DNA of 64,000 nt, taken from NCBI RefSeq assembly GCF_013266735.1, contig NZ_JABSNU010000001.1, positions 248,001 to 312,000 of the forward strand, given 5' to 3'. This document shows positions 27,247 through 36,287 of the stretch, piece after piece. The notes under the pieces are model-generated. The model ran no database searches, was not told the DNA's origin, and worked only from the letters and a program-made list of their open reading frames with translations. Within the stretch, counting starts at the first letter, position 1. Each line of letters begins with the position of its first letter. The translations under genes and the position numbers were made by a program. Source of the DNA: Pedobacter foliorum (GTDB lineage: Bacteria > Bacteroidota > Bacteroidia > Sphingobacteriales > Sphingobacteriaceae).

Positions 27247-27788
27247 GCATGATCTGTAATTCTGTTTTTTACGGCATCGTGTAGTTCGTTACAGCATTGC
27301 TGTACAGTAGAATTGGCGGTATAGAGAATTAAATCAGGATCTGTTGGTCTTTCGAAAGCAGAACTTACGCCAGTAAAGTTCTTTAAAGTGTTGTTGTGAG
27401 CCTGTTCATACAAGCCTTTAACATCTCTTTGTTCGCAAACGTCAATTGGACAATCAATAAACACTTCGAAGTACAGATCTCCTAAAATGTTTTTGGCCAT
27501 TTCCCGGTGAGCATTTAAGGGGGTGATGAAAGAGCAGGTAACGATTACTCCATTTGAAGCAATTATTTTAGCTGTTTCAGCAGCACGTCTAATGTTTTCC
27601 GCTCTATCGTCCATGCTAAAGCCTAAATTGTAGTTTAATCCTTTTCGCATTTCATCGCCATCAAGCTGCATAGAAAAGAAACCTGATTCATTCAATTGTT
27701 CTTCGAACAAATTGGATATCGTGCTTTTTCCTGCTCCAGATAGGCCCATAAGCCATATCACCATGCCTTTTTGATGTGGTAATTTCAT
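27243..27788 (-). CDS. cysC: Adenylyl-sulfate (APS) kinase CysC
   Basis: 181 residues, stand-alone APS kinase. Walker A is GLSGAGKST (15-23), LDGDEMRKGLN is the nucleotide-substrate loop, FSMDDRAENIRR and FEVFIDCPIDVCEQRDVKGLY the rest of the family core. It phosphorylates APS to PAPS, the sulfate donor. No ATP sulfurylase (CysDN or Sat) is in the window, so APS must come from genes elsewhere. It runs convergent to the sulfotransferase-cysQ genes with a 4-base overlap, an unusual layout for one functional module. Confidence 0.93.
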   Translation of the reverse strand: MKLPHQKGMVIWLMGLSGAGKSTISNLFEEQLNESGFFSMQLDGDEMRKGLNYNLGFSMDDRAENIRRAAETAKIIASNGVIVTCSFITPLNAHREMAKNILGDLYFEVFIDCPIDVCEQRDVKGLYEQAHNNTLKNFTGVSSAFERPTDPDLILYTANSTVQQCCNELHDAVKNRITDHA

Positions 27789-27871
27789 TGACCTAATGTA
27801 TAAAAAATCCTTGTACCTACATAAGAGAGTTGCTATTGTTCAATATTAGTTTACTACTTTTGCATGGTCAA

Positions 27872-29062
27872 ATGAATAATTCCAATACATCAGATCCGAT
27901 CTACAACCTTCCTTTCGCCTTACTTTGCTTAAGTTCTTTATTGTTCTCTGCCAGTTTTAATATGCTGATTCCCGATTTGCCGGCTTACTTAAGTGGCTTA
28001 GGTGGAGCAGAATACAAAGGATTAATTATCGCATTGTTTACGTTAACGGCTGGTATATCGAGGCCATTTAGTGGGAAGTTAACGGATACAATTGGTCGTG
28101 TCCCTGTTATGGCTGTCGGTTCTATTGTATGCTTTGTGTGCGGATTTTTATATCCGATACTGGGCACAGTCTCCGGATTTCTTTTTTTGCGTCTGGTTCA
28201 TGGTTTCTCTACAGGTTTTAAACCGACCGCAACCTCAGCATATGTTGCTGATATCATTCCGAGAGACAGATGGGGAGAAGCTTTAGGAATCCATGGTTTA
28301 TGTTTTAGCACAGGAATGGCCATTGGACCTGCTATTGGCAGCTTCATCAGTGGTTTGTATTCAATAAACGTATTGTTTTATTCTTCATCCGCTTTGGCGC
28401 TGCTTTCTATCATCATATTGATGAATATGAAAGAAACTTTAAAAAACAGACAGAAATTCAGCTTCGCTATTTTAAAGATATCCCGTAAGGACATTATTGA
28501 TGTTCGGGTATTACCAGCAGCTATTGTTACTTTGCTGTCTTACGTAGGTTACGGTGTTATATTAACACTAATCCCTGATTGGAGTGGTTATATCGGCCTC
28601 GCTAACAAAGGGATATTCTTTATGGTATTTACCATTTCTTCATTACTAATCAGGTTTGTTGCCGGAAAAGTATCGGATAAGTATGGCCGTTTGAATGTTG
28701 CCATCTACGGACTAACCATCTTGTGTGCCTCCCTGGTAATTACGGGATATGGTACTTCTGAGACTGGTTTACTGACCGGAGCAGTGGTTTATGGTATAGG
28801 AACAGGTATTTTATCTCCAGCTTTAAATGCATGGACAATAGACCTGAGTCACCCGCAACATAGAGGTAAAGCTATGGCAACCATGTATATCGCACTTGAG
28901 GCAGGGATAGGTTTGGGGGCTTTATTTGCGGGCTGGGCGTACCAGGACGTGATCTATATGATCCCGTCCATTTTATATTGTACTGCCGCTGTTGCACTAA
29001 TGGCACTTGTTTTCATGGTGGTCTGGAAAAGACGATCTGATGGTTTACAAAAGAGCCTTTAA
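27872..29062 (+). CDS. MFS transporter
   Basis: 396 residues from ATG 27872; a TTG 14 codons upstream is less likely because helix 1 starts well after the ATG. About 12 helices: LLFSASFNMLIPDLPAYLSGLGG is helix 1, FSGKLTDTIGRVPVM is motif A, and GLCFSTGMAIGPAIGSFISG resembles motif C of drug:proton antiporters. It is divergent from cysC with 83 bases between starts, and convergent (18-base overlap) with the DoxX-like gene. Export of a drug or metabolite is the best guess; a role linked to the sulfated product is only suggested by position. Confidence 0.82.
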   Translation: MNNSNTSDPIYNLPFALLCLSSLLFSASFNMLIPDLPAYLSGLGGAEYKGLIIALFTLTAGISRPFSGKLTDTIGRVPVMAVGSIVCFVCGFLYPILGTVSGFLFLRLVHGFSTGFKPTATSAYVADIIPRDRWGEALGIHGLCFSTGMAIGPAIGSFISGLYSINVLFYSSSALALLSIIILMNMKETLKNRQKFSFAILKISRKDIIDVRVLPAAIVTLLSYVGYGVILTLIPDWSGYIGLANKGIFFMVFTISSLLIRFVAGKVSDKYGRLNVAIYGLTILCASLVITGYGTSETGLLTGAVVYGIGTGILSPALNAWTIDLSHPQHRGKAMATMYIALEAGIGLGALFAGWAYQDVIYMIPSILYCTAAVALMALVFMVVWKRRSDGLQKSL

Positions 29063-29434
29063 TTTAGGATTGCGAAAGAATAATCCTATCCATACCAATA
29101 TTCCGAATACCAATGCAAAATAAAGGGGCTGACCAGCACGTACCATAATTGCAATTGCGCCGCCCAGGTATCCGGTTAGTAAAATTGCTCCTATAAATGC
29201 AGTACGGGGAATAGCGTACAGAATGGTACAGATGAGTAAAGCAATACCAATTGGCTGTATCAAATGCTCTGGCCATCCCAATTGAACAGATCCTTCAACT
29301 GAGTGTGATTCTTTAACGATTTTGCCGATGGCATCAAATAGCAGAAAAAGAATGCACAGGGCGCTAACGATTCTTCCTGTCCATACTGCTTTAACGGATT
29401 GTTGTGTTGTTGTGGTTGCTTGTAGCGTTTCCAT
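29045..29434 (-). CDS. DoxX-like small membrane protein
   Basis: 129 residues with four membrane helices (about 18-38, 57-75, 82-100, 104-120), matching the DoxX-like family: GRIVSALCILFLLFDAIGKI and LGWPEHLIQPIGIALLI with GYLGGAIAIMVRAGQP are typical. Function unknown; relatives have been linked to quinone-related or redox functions without a firm reaction. It overlaps the 3' end of the MFS gene by 18 bases on the other strand. Confidence 0.82.
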   Translation of the reverse strand: METLQATTTTQQSVKAVWTGRIVSALCILFLLFDAIGKIVKESHSVEGSVQLGWPEHLIQPIGIALLICTILYAIPRTAFIGAILLTGYLGGAIAIMVRAGQPLYFALVFGILVWIGLFFRNPKLKALL

Positions 29435-29586
29435 AGTTTTATAGTTTAGGGTTGTTAATTAATTTCTAATGCTAAATTACCAGGAATTAGAAAGCTGTGT
29501 AGTGGGCAAGTGTGTCAATAATGAGGGGCGATCGCGACTAATTTAGTATTGTTGTTAGACTAAAATATTATTGCTTTCTTTACCGT

Positions 29587-32079
29587 ATGAAGAAATGGTT
29601 TCAAGCTAACAGCACACATTTTATTATCATCGGGATATTCTTTATTCTTTGTTTTGCTTATTTCAGTCCTGCAATGCAGGGAAAAGACCTTTACCAAAGT
29701 GATGTGCTTGAAGCCAAAGCAATGGCAAAAGAGATCATGGATGTTAAAGCGGCAACCGGAAAAGGACCATTATGGACCAACTCCATGTTTGGGGGGATGC
29801 CGAGTTTTCAGATATGGGTATCTAACAGTGGCAGCATAGCCAATAATGTAATTAATACCTTAAAAACCGTATTTCCGAATCCAATTGATATTGTGCTTTG
29901 CTATCTTTTAGGCGCTTACTTTTTGTTAAGCGTGCTAAAGATGAAGCCCTGGCTGGCTGCCGCCGGAGCCATTGCTTTTGCTTTTACCTCTTATAACTTC
30001 ATCTATATAGAAGCAGGCCACAGCAATCAGGCCATGGCAATTTCGTTTTTCGCACCCGTATTGGGCTCCATTCTGCTCACTTTTAGGGGGAGGTATTTGT
30101 TGGGGGGCTTGCTCACCGCATTTTTTCTTGCCGTAGAGATTAGGTGTAACCACATCCAAATGACCTATTATCTGTTCATGTGCTTGCTGATATTGGCAGG
30201 CTTTGAATTGTATTACGCCATAGCATCTAAGCAATTAAAGGCTTTCTTTACTTCAGTAGCCTATCTTTTAGGAGGTGTTATTTTAGCTGTAGGTGTAAAC
30301 GCGGGACAGTTATGGACGACCTACGAATACGGTAACGAATCTATTCGTGGTAAGGCAAATTTAAGCAGGACATCTTCAAAATCAGATACCGGACTTGGAC
30401 GCGACTATGCCTATAACTGGAGTCAGGGTGTCGGCGAGATATCGACATTTTTAGTTCCAAATATGTATGGTGGAGCTACACATATTAAACAATTAGATGA
30501 GCATTCTCATGTAGCTAAAGCGCTGGTAAATAATGGCGTTCGGGAAGATCAGGTTAAAGAAATTATTCCTCAATTACAGCAAGGTTTACTAAGAACTTAC
30601 TGGGGTGAAAAATCAAGTACCCATGGTCCTTGGTATTTTGGCTGTATTGTGATCTTTTTATACGTATTAGGACTATTTATTGTTAAAGGCAAAATGAAAT
30701 GGTGGATTTTAACCTCCACATTTCTGTTTGTGTTTTTATCCTTTGGTCGACATTTCCCATTAATCTCTGATCTTTTCTTTGATTATTTCCCATTGTATAA
30801 CAAAATGCGGGCTGTAGAATCTATACTGGTTATACCGGCTTTAATTATACCGCTACTCGCATTTGTTGCCCTTAAGCAGTTTGTAGATGAGAAAGATACA
30901 GCGAAAGAGTTAACCAAAAAACTACTTTACTCCGTTTACATCACAGGAGGGGCATTAGTACTGTTTATGCTTGTGCCAACGGTATTCCTTGATTTTAGAG
31001 ATACTTCGCATCAGGAGATGGTAAATCATATTGCTGAAACTTTTAAAGCTGATCCTAGCTTCGGAAATTCCATAGGTAATGCACTGGTAGAAGACAGAAT
31101 CTCACTGGCTCGTACAGATGCGTTTAGGTCATTAGTTTTCATTGTACTTGCTTTCGGGGTTATGTGGGCCATCCTAAAAGGAAAAGTGAAAACAAATACA
31201 GCCTTTATAGCTTTGGGTATCTTGATTTTGGTTGACATGTGGGGAGTGGATAAAAGGTATTTGAACAATAGCAATTTCTACGACAAGTCTGTCTTGGATC
31301 AGAGTTATCAGCCTACTGCTGCCGATCTTCAGATACTGAATGATAAATCACTTGATTATAGAGTGATAGATCTTACAAAAGGCAATCCTTTCTTTGATGC
31401 TTCGGCTTCATATTTCCATAAATCGGTAGGAGGAAGGCACTCGGCCAGGCTGCAGCGCTATGATGAGATGATCACAGCTCAATTCAATGGTACTATAAAC
31501 GAGCCTGTATTGGATATGTTGAATACCAAATACTTGATATTGGCCGATAAGGCTAGTCCGACACCGCAGGCTATTGAAAGAAAGACTGCTTTAGGAAACG
31601 CATGGTTTATCAGCAACATCAGCTACGTGAAAAATGCGGATGAGGAAATGAAGGGCATCACCAAGTTTGATCCAAAAACAACTGCAATAGTTGATGAGCG
31701 CTTCAAATCTCAAATTGGCGATGTAAAACCGCTAACTGATTCTACTGCAAACATCGTATTGACCGAATATCATCCGGATCACCTGGTTTATAAATATAAA
31801 AGCGCACAGGATGTTGTGGCTGTATTTGCCGAAGTCTGGTACGATAAAGGTTGGAATGCCTATTTGGATGGCAACCAAATCCCTTATTTTAGAGCCAATT
31901 ACATACTTAGAGCAGCCAAATTGCCTTCAGGAAGTCATAATTTAGCGTTTAAGTTTGAACCGACATCTTACCTAGTGGGAGATAAAATTTCAATGATTTC
32001 TTCTTTAATTCTAGTGCTGATTTCAGCTATTGCTGTATTTTTGCATTTCAGAGCTAAGAAAAAGACAGGTTCGGTATAA
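29587..32079 (+). CDS. YfhO-family multi-pass membrane protein
   Basis: 830 residues with about 12-14 helices. The start KKWFQANSTHFIIIGIFFILCFAYF, the LWTNSMFGGMPSFQIW segment in the first extracytoplasmic loop, and a C-terminal soluble beta-domain (VVAVFAEVWYDKGWNAYLDG) before a last helix are the YfhO pattern. YfhO proteins are GT-C-like membrane proteins thought to add sugars to lipids or wall polymers; the FGGMPSFQ loop would then be near the active site. No glycosyltransferase partner is adjacent. The gene is followed after 20 bases by a DUF4268 gene. Confidence 0.85.
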   Translation: MKKWFQANSTHFIIIGIFFILCFAYFSPAMQGKDLYQSDVLEAKAMAKEIMDVKAATGKGPLWTNSMFGGMPSFQIWVSNSGSIANNVINTLKTVFPNPIDIVLCYLLGAYFLLSVLKMKPWLAAAGAIAFAFTSYNFIYIEAGHSNQAMAISFFAPVLGSILLTFRGRYLLGGLLTAFFLAVEIRCNHIQMTYYLFMCLLILAGFELYYAIASKQLKAFFTSVAYLLGGVILAVGVNAGQLWTTYEYGNESIRGKANLSRTSSKSDTGLGRDYAYNWSQGVGEISTFLVPNMYGGATHIKQLDEHSHVAKALVNNGVREDQVKEIIPQLQQGLLRTYWGEKSSTHGPWYFGCIVIFLYVLGLFIVKGKMKWWILTSTFLFVFLSFGRHFPLISDLFFDYFPLYNKMRAVESILVIPALIIPLLAFVALKQFVDEKDTAKELTKKLLYSVYITGGALVLFMLVPTVFLDFRDTSHQEMVNHIAETFKADPSFGNSIGNALVEDRISLARTDAFRSLVFIVLAFGVMWAILKGKVKTNTAFIALGILILVDMWGVDKRYLNNSNFYDKSVLDQSYQPTAADLQILNDKSLDYRVIDLTKGNPFFDASASYFHKSVGGRHSARLQRYDEMITAQFNGTINEPVLDMLNTKYLILADKASPTPQAIERKTALGNAWFISNISYVKNADEEMKGITKFDPKTTAIVDERFKSQIGDVKPLTDSTANIVLTEYHPDHLVYKYKSAQDVVAVFAEVWYDKGWNAYLDGNQIPYFRANYILRAAKLPSGSHNLAFKFEPTSYLVGDKISMISSLILVLISAIAVFLHFRAKKKTGSV

Positions 32080-32099
32080 GTTCAATTAAACTATAAAGA

Positions 32100-32561
32100 T
32101 TGTATTCAAAAGATCAGGCTTCGCAAATTAAGCAAGCTTTTTGGACTGCTTATGGGCAGTATATGGCATTGCAGCCTTCGGCAGAGGGATTAAGAATTAA
32201 CTGGATTAACTATAAAACCGGCATCAAGCATTTGGCTTTTAAAATGCAGGTTGATAAAAAATCGGCATGGATAGGGATAGAAATGTCACATCCGGACTTA
32301 AGCATACAACAACTTTTATTTGAACAGTTTGAAGAATATAAAAAGCTGTTAAGTGGTACTTTAGGAGAAGAATGGGAATGGGAGATGCACACTACTGATG
32401 AATATGGTAAGACAGTTAGCAAAATTCATATCGGTTTACCGGATGTGAGCATATTTAAGCAGGACGACTGGCCTCAGCTTATCTCTTTTTTTAAGCCTCG
32501 TATGATAGCGCTTGATGAGTTTTGGAATGATGCTAAATATGGTTTTGAGTTATTTAAGTAA
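32100..32561 (+). CDS. DUF4268 protein
   Basis: 153 residues, soluble. The start MYSKDQASQIKQAFWTAYGQYM is exactly the DUF4268 N-terminus, which supports TTG at 32100 as the start codon; an in-frame stop six bases upstream excludes anything earlier, and the next ATG would remove the conserved helix. The fold resembles nuclease-associated domains in some families, but no catalytic residues can be named. It probably shares a transcript with yfhO-like gene upstream. Confidence 0.8.
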   Translation: MYSKDQASQIKQAFWTAYGQYMALQPSAEGLRINWINYKTGIKHLAFKMQVDKKSAWIGIEMSHPDLSIQQLLFEQFEEYKKLLSGTLGEEWEWEMHTTDEYGKTVSKIHIGLPDVSIFKQDDWPQLISFFKPRMIALDEFWNDAKYGFELFK

Positions 32562-32576
32562 ACTGATTAACGTTTA

Positions 32577-32948
32577 TTAAATCTCATCAAATCTTTCATA
32601 GCGGGTTTCGCCAGTTAGTATAAGTTCGTTGGTGTCTTTGTCAATGGCAAAATCTATATCCATGGTATGTGTGTCGGTGTAATCAATTGCTGCACACATA
32701 GAAAATTCGCTGATCTGATAACATGCTTTAAACTTCCCCTTTAAGTTTTCATCGCTAACGAGGGTATCTTTTAGTATTTCCACGTTTTCAATTTTACCCT
32801 TGCCATAATCATAGTCCAAAATCAACTTGTCCAATTCCCCTGTTTTATTGATATGATGCTCCAGAAGCTGAATCAGCTGTTTGTTGTTTTCTTTAGTATC
32901 ATAAAAAAGTGACGCCTCTATTTTAGTCTTTCTGGTAATTGCTGACAT
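32577..32948 (-). CDS. Small cytoplasmic protein of unknown function
   Basis: 123 residues, acidic, with no signal peptide or membrane segment. It contains mixed charged beta-strand-like segments (DKLILDYDYGKGKIENVEIL and MDIDFAIDKDTNELILTGE). No family recognised. It is convergent with the DUF4268 gene (15-base gap) and its start faces the long structured leader of the next gene. Confidence 0.55.
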   Translation of the reverse strand: MSAITRKTKIEASLFYDTKENNKQLIQLLEHHINKTGELDKLILDYDYGKGKIENVEILKDTLVSDENLKGKFKACYQISEFSMCAAIDYTDTHTMDIDFAIDKDTNELILTGETRYERFDEI

Positions 32949-33027
32949 GGTCTGAATATTTTTTTTTAAACCTTATACAATATTACTGTTAAATATACGT
33001 CTTTGTATTGAGAGCGTTAATTTAGAT

Positions 33028-33070
33028 AAGCGGGAACGGTTGGTATGATCGTTCCCGCTTTCTTTTTTTT
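33028..33070 (+). terminator. Strong intrinsic terminator with no gene before it on this strand
   Basis: AAGCGGGAACG (33028-33038) and CGTTCCCGCTT (33050-33060) form a perfect 11-bp GC-rich stem with an 11-base loop, followed directly by TCTTTTTTTT. The T-tract gives plus-strand polarity, yet the only gene upstream on this side (32577-32948) is on the minus strand. It lies 80-245 bases before the lipoprotein gene, so it could be an attenuator in that leader, the end of a short RNA, or a late terminator for the DUF4268 transcript. Confidence 0.8.
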
Positions 33071-33205
33071 AGTGGAGACGGTTGTCATTTGATACAAAAA
33101 ATCATTACTAACCGATTAAAAAAAAGGCAGGTATTCAAAGGGCTCCTCCTCAATTGTAAGTCAAATTTAGATTTTAGTCTCCTGATAGTGTTTTAAATGT
33201 CGATT

Positions 33206-33272
33206 AATACCCATAAATGGGTATTGTACGATCTTGATGTTAAAGTTATTTTAGCTGGAAAATATCAAGATC
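33206..33272 (+). promoter_or_regulatory. Two hairpins in the lipoprotein gene leader, the second ending at the start codon
   Basis: AATACCCAT-AA-ATGGGTATT (33206-33225) is a perfect 20-base palindrome. After four bases comes GATCTTGAT (33230-33238) pairing with ATCAAGATC (33264-33272), whose last base abuts the ATG at 33273. The second stem would cover the ribosome-binding region, so translation could depend on opening it. The rest of the 324-base gap (32949-33205) holds only the terminator at 33028-33070 and A/T-rich sequence. Confidence 0.5.
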
Positions 33273-35222
33273 ATGACGCTCACAAGAAAAATACTAGTCA
33301 TCTTTATTGCTGTATGCTCTGTTTTCCTTGCCTGCAAAAAGGACAAAGAAAAGAAAGAACAAAAAACGCAAGAAGTGGACAACACCGCGGCGATACACAA
33401 CAACAAGATTCTGCCTGGTACAGGAAACTTCTTTGTTTCAAAATCATTTCTACCAGATCAGGCCACACAATTGATTGCAAAACTGGCCTATAACGGTGAC
33501 TCTGTATTCTATTTTGGAAGTACAAATTCAGAAGCAAAAATAACCAGATTGCATACGGTTATGGTGTCAAAAGGTGCCGGGAAATACTTTGTGACAGAAT
33601 ATGGGGAAGATGATGTTTCTACGATATCCTATCACATTTTAAATGGTGTAAAGGATAATCTGGTTGCTAAAACAACTTTATTTAGTGAAACATTGAAAGA
33701 GGTTTCTATATTAAATTATGATTGGATCAATCATACCGGCCTAGTCATTGCCGCAATCACATACGAGAACAACCTTCCTGTAAAAACGTCCGCCATAAAA
33801 AGTTCAGGCAATGCAAAAATAAGTGCCGCAAAATCAAGCTCCGGGAATTCCTGGACAAAAGACTGTGGGCAACCTGCTCCTGAAAATTCGAGTTCTATGG
33901 ATAAATACCTTTACGACGCCATGCAGTTCATATCCTGTAATGGCACGCATCCAATCAATGAACCTTGGCTGGCACTGGACGACAAAATTAAAAACTCGCC
34001 GAATGCAGATGAAATACAACAGAAATTTAATGATCTTAAAGACAACAATGGATCATTCACATCTATTTTCGCGCAACTAAAGTCAGCGATCAATAGACTC
34101 AAGCCTACAATGAGCACATTAGATCAAATGGATTGGTTAAAAAAGTTATTAAAGAAGTTTTCTGAGGATAACTCAAAGAAGGGGGTTCTAGCACTTTCAC
34201 CAACGAATTCTAATCTCATTTACAAAGAAGGTATTGATAAAAAGGTAATGGTTGTACTAAGCCTAACAAAGCCCAACACCAATGAACCTTACAAAGAAAC
34301 AAGTGAACTGGTTACCGTCTCGCTAAAGAAAGACAACACCATCATCTATGATGAAGTAGAATATACCAGCAAAATAGATGGTAATGCCATGTTTCTGATC
34401 AATATTGATGACATTCCCAATCTTGGCTCCACTTCAGAGTTAACTGGAGAATATGGGTTTAAAAATCAGACTGAGAGAAGATCATTTAAAATCAGTTTAA
34501 AATGGATAGTTCCAAATATTTCCATTTATTCCGGACAGAATCAAAGCGGAGAATATAGCAAAAAACTAAAAAAGCCATTGGTTATAAAAATAGTTGACAA
34601 TGATGGTAATCCTCTTAGTAAATGGCCAGTCAATTGGTCTGTTAAAACGGGAGATGGTTTCCTTACCTCTGATGGTGAGACCGATGCATCCGGACTGGCA
34701 GAAGCTGACTGGACATTGGGTGCTGCAGGGGCGCAAGAGATTGAGGTGACAACCAAAAGAAAAAATGGGACATCAGATCCGGATTCGAAAGTTAATTTCA
34801 GGGCTATTGTAACACCCTGTTCTCAAGCACTTGAACCCGTAATTAATGACATTTCATTCAGTTGTAATGCCGCTGGGGAATATGGGGTCTACGTTTCTTT
34901 TACTTCAGTTGGATCTGATTTGATAGTTGGAGGCGGCTCGGGGACTTGTGATCTCAAAACCAACTGTTATCCTTCACGCTTATTAATAAAGGATACCTTC
35001 GGTACAAGCGAAACTTTTGATGTCGCAGCTAACGCTTATAACGTAAAGCTTTCCTCAGGAACTTTAAGAGAGGGTGTTTTGGAATTTGTATTTACATATA
35101 CCGGCAAGTGCATTCCCGGTAAAACTGCCAGGGAATCATTCGATTATTATCTTTCTCGCTTTTTGTGGAAAGTTCAGGTGATGAATCAATGTAATAAGCG
35201 CTCTGCAGAAGTTTCTTTTTAG
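33273..35222 (+). CDS. Large surface lipoprotein with a Big-1-like domain
   Basis: 649 residues. The lipobox FLAC puts the lipid-anchored cysteine at residue 21, followed by the charged linker KKDKEKKEQK. A low-complexity Ser-rich patch (about 180-195) precedes a middle region I do not recognise. Residues about 430-515 look like an invasin/intimin-type Big-1 immunoglobulin domain (PLVIKIVDNDGNPLSKWPVNW, then GDGFLTSDGETDASGLAEAD). The C-terminal part has four cysteines in a plausible disulfide pattern. It probably faces outward as a cell-surface or adhesion protein. The gene is isolated, with a structured leader and its own terminator. Confidence 0.72.
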   Translation: MTLTRKILVIFIAVCSVFLACKKDKEKKEQKTQEVDNTAAIHNNKILPGTGNFFVSKSFLPDQATQLIAKLAYNGDSVFYFGSTNSEAKITRLHTVMVSKGAGKYFVTEYGEDDVSTISYHILNGVKDNLVAKTTLFSETLKEVSILNYDWINHTGLVIAAITYENNLPVKTSAIKSSGNAKISAAKSSSGNSWTKDCGQPAPENSSSMDKYLYDAMQFISCNGTHPINEPWLALDDKIKNSPNADEIQQKFNDLKDNNGSFTSIFAQLKSAINRLKPTMSTLDQMDWLKKLLKKFSEDNSKKGVLALSPTNSNLIYKEGIDKKVMVVLSLTKPNTNEPYKETSELVTVSLKKDNTIIYDEVEYTSKIDGNAMFLINIDDIPNLGSTSELTGEYGFKNQTERRSFKISLKWIVPNISIYSGQNQSGEYSKKLKKPLVIKIVDNDGNPLSKWPVNWSVKTGDGFLTSDGETDASGLAEADWTLGAAGAQEIEVTTKRKNGTSDPDSKVNFRAIVTPCSQALEPVINDISFSCNAAGEYGVYVSFTSVGSDLIVGGGSGTCDLKTNCYPSRLLIKDTFGTSETFDVAANAYNVKLSSGTLREGVLEFVFTYTGKCIPGKTARESFDYYLSRFLWKVQVMNQCNKRSAEVSF

Positions 35223-35255
35223 CTCCATATGCATTAAACTTTAAAGCCAAAAAGG

Positions 35256-35285
35256 CTGTATCATTTTATAAAACAAATGATACAG
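35256..35285 (+). terminator. Terminator of the lipoprotein gene
   Basis: CTGTATCATTT (35256-35266) pairs perfectly with AAATGATACAG (35275-35285) over an 8-base loop, extended by AGG/CCT with a one-base bulge, and followed by TTTAATTTT. It lies 34 bases after the stop codon. Confidence 0.75.
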
Positions 35286-35323
35286 TCCTTTAATTTTACT
35301 TGCGATCACTTCGGACTTCGCTT

Positions 35324-35376
35324 GGACTCAACTCTGACTCAGGTCAGACTAAAGTCTGAAAAGACCTACTTGTAGG
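35324..35376. repeat. Palindrome-dense short repeat
   Basis: This stretch packs GGACTCAAC, CTGACTC, the hairpin CAGACT-AA-AGTCTG (35345-35358), AGGTC/GACCT arms around it and CCTAC-TT-GTAGG (35365-35376). GGACTCAAC, CTGACTC and ACTAAAG recur in this order at 7049-7094. It lies between the terminator of the lipoprotein gene and the 3' end of the convergent AraC gene and has no coding capacity. Confidence 0.45.
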
Positions 35377-35434
35377 CCAAATTGATTCCCCATTTCAGGG
35401 TTAACTAAACACCACTGCGTTTAGCAGATGAGTG

Positions 35435-36229
35435 TTATCGTTTCCCAAAATCAGAAGGACGGATATTTGTTAGCTGATAAAACGCCTTACTAAACGCCGC
35501 CAAGCTATTGTACCCTGTTGCATAAGCAATCTCACTTGTCGATTTATTGGTTTGCAGGATCATTTCAATAGCCCTAACTGTCCTCAATAATTTTAGGTAT
35601 TGTAGAAAAGAAATGCTCATTACAGATTGAAATAGTCTGGAAAGCGTTCTTTCTGCTATACCAAATCTCTTCGCTATCTCTTCTAAAGTCAACGGTTCAT
35701 TATAGTGACGAGCCAGAAATGCGATAATTGGCAGTAAGCGCTCGTTATTTGTAGTCGGCAATGCAATAGGGAATTCTTTAACACCAAGCTGAGGAAGCAG
35801 GTTTTTTAAAGAAGATAAAAATTGAAAAGGAACCACATTGTCCGGAGCTATAGAACCATTCCATTTCTCGGTAAACACAATCATCTCCAATAAAAGATTA
35901 TTGACCGGATAGATGCCTAACTGCTTAAAAAAGGGGGTGTTATCATCATCTTGGTTAGAGAAATAGATGTTTCGGATAACTGTTCCATGGTGCCTGACTT
36001 CAAGAAAGTGTGTTAAGCCAACAGGCACCCATACATAATGCCTTGCAGGGATAATATAGGTGACACTTTCTATATGTATAAAAGCTACTCCGCCCTGAAC
36101 ATAGGTTAATTGGCCTTTAGTATGCGAATGAGCAGGTAACTTACGTTCCAGTTTTTCATGTAAAACGAATATACTGTCTGGCTTTAAGTCAATTACATTC
36201 AGGTACTCCGAAGTTTGTAAAGTATTCAT
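35435..36229 (-). CDS. AraC-family transcriptional regulator
   Basis: 264 residues from ATG 36229 (a TTG nine codons earlier is less likely). An N-terminal cupin (LPAHSHTKGQLTYVQGGVAFIHI, YIIPARHYVWVPVGLTH) is followed by two HTH motifs (LTLEEIAKRFGIAERTLSRLF and KSTSEIAYATGYNSLAAFSKAF). The cupin-plus-HTH form is typical of efflux and detox regulators of the YdeC/NimR kind. It is divergent from the TolC-EmrA-EmrB genes, which it probably controls. Confidence 0.9.
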   Translation of the reverse strand: MNTLQTSEYLNVIDLKPDSIFVLHEKLERKLPAHSHTKGQLTYVQGGVAFIHIESVTYIIPARHYVWVPVGLTHFLEVRHHGTVIRNIYFSNQDDDNTPFFKQLGIYPVNNLLLEMIVFTEKWNGSIAPDNVVPFQFLSSLKNLLPQLGVKEFPIALPTTNNERLLPIIAFLARHYNEPLTLEEIAKRFGIAERTLSRLFQSVMSISFLQYLKLLRTVRAIEMILQTNKSTSEIAYATGYNSLAAFSKAFYQLTNIRPSDFGKR

Positions 36230-36287
36230 TGGCTGGAATGGACAAATAATTGGCAATATAGATAAAATTACAGCTTTATCATATGTC

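Noticed and set aside
33197..33493. Open frame of 98 codons overlapping the lipoprotein start
   Set aside because: It runs through the leader hairpins and the signal peptide region of the lipoprotein gene in another frame, is rich in Cys/His without pattern, and has no family resemblance.
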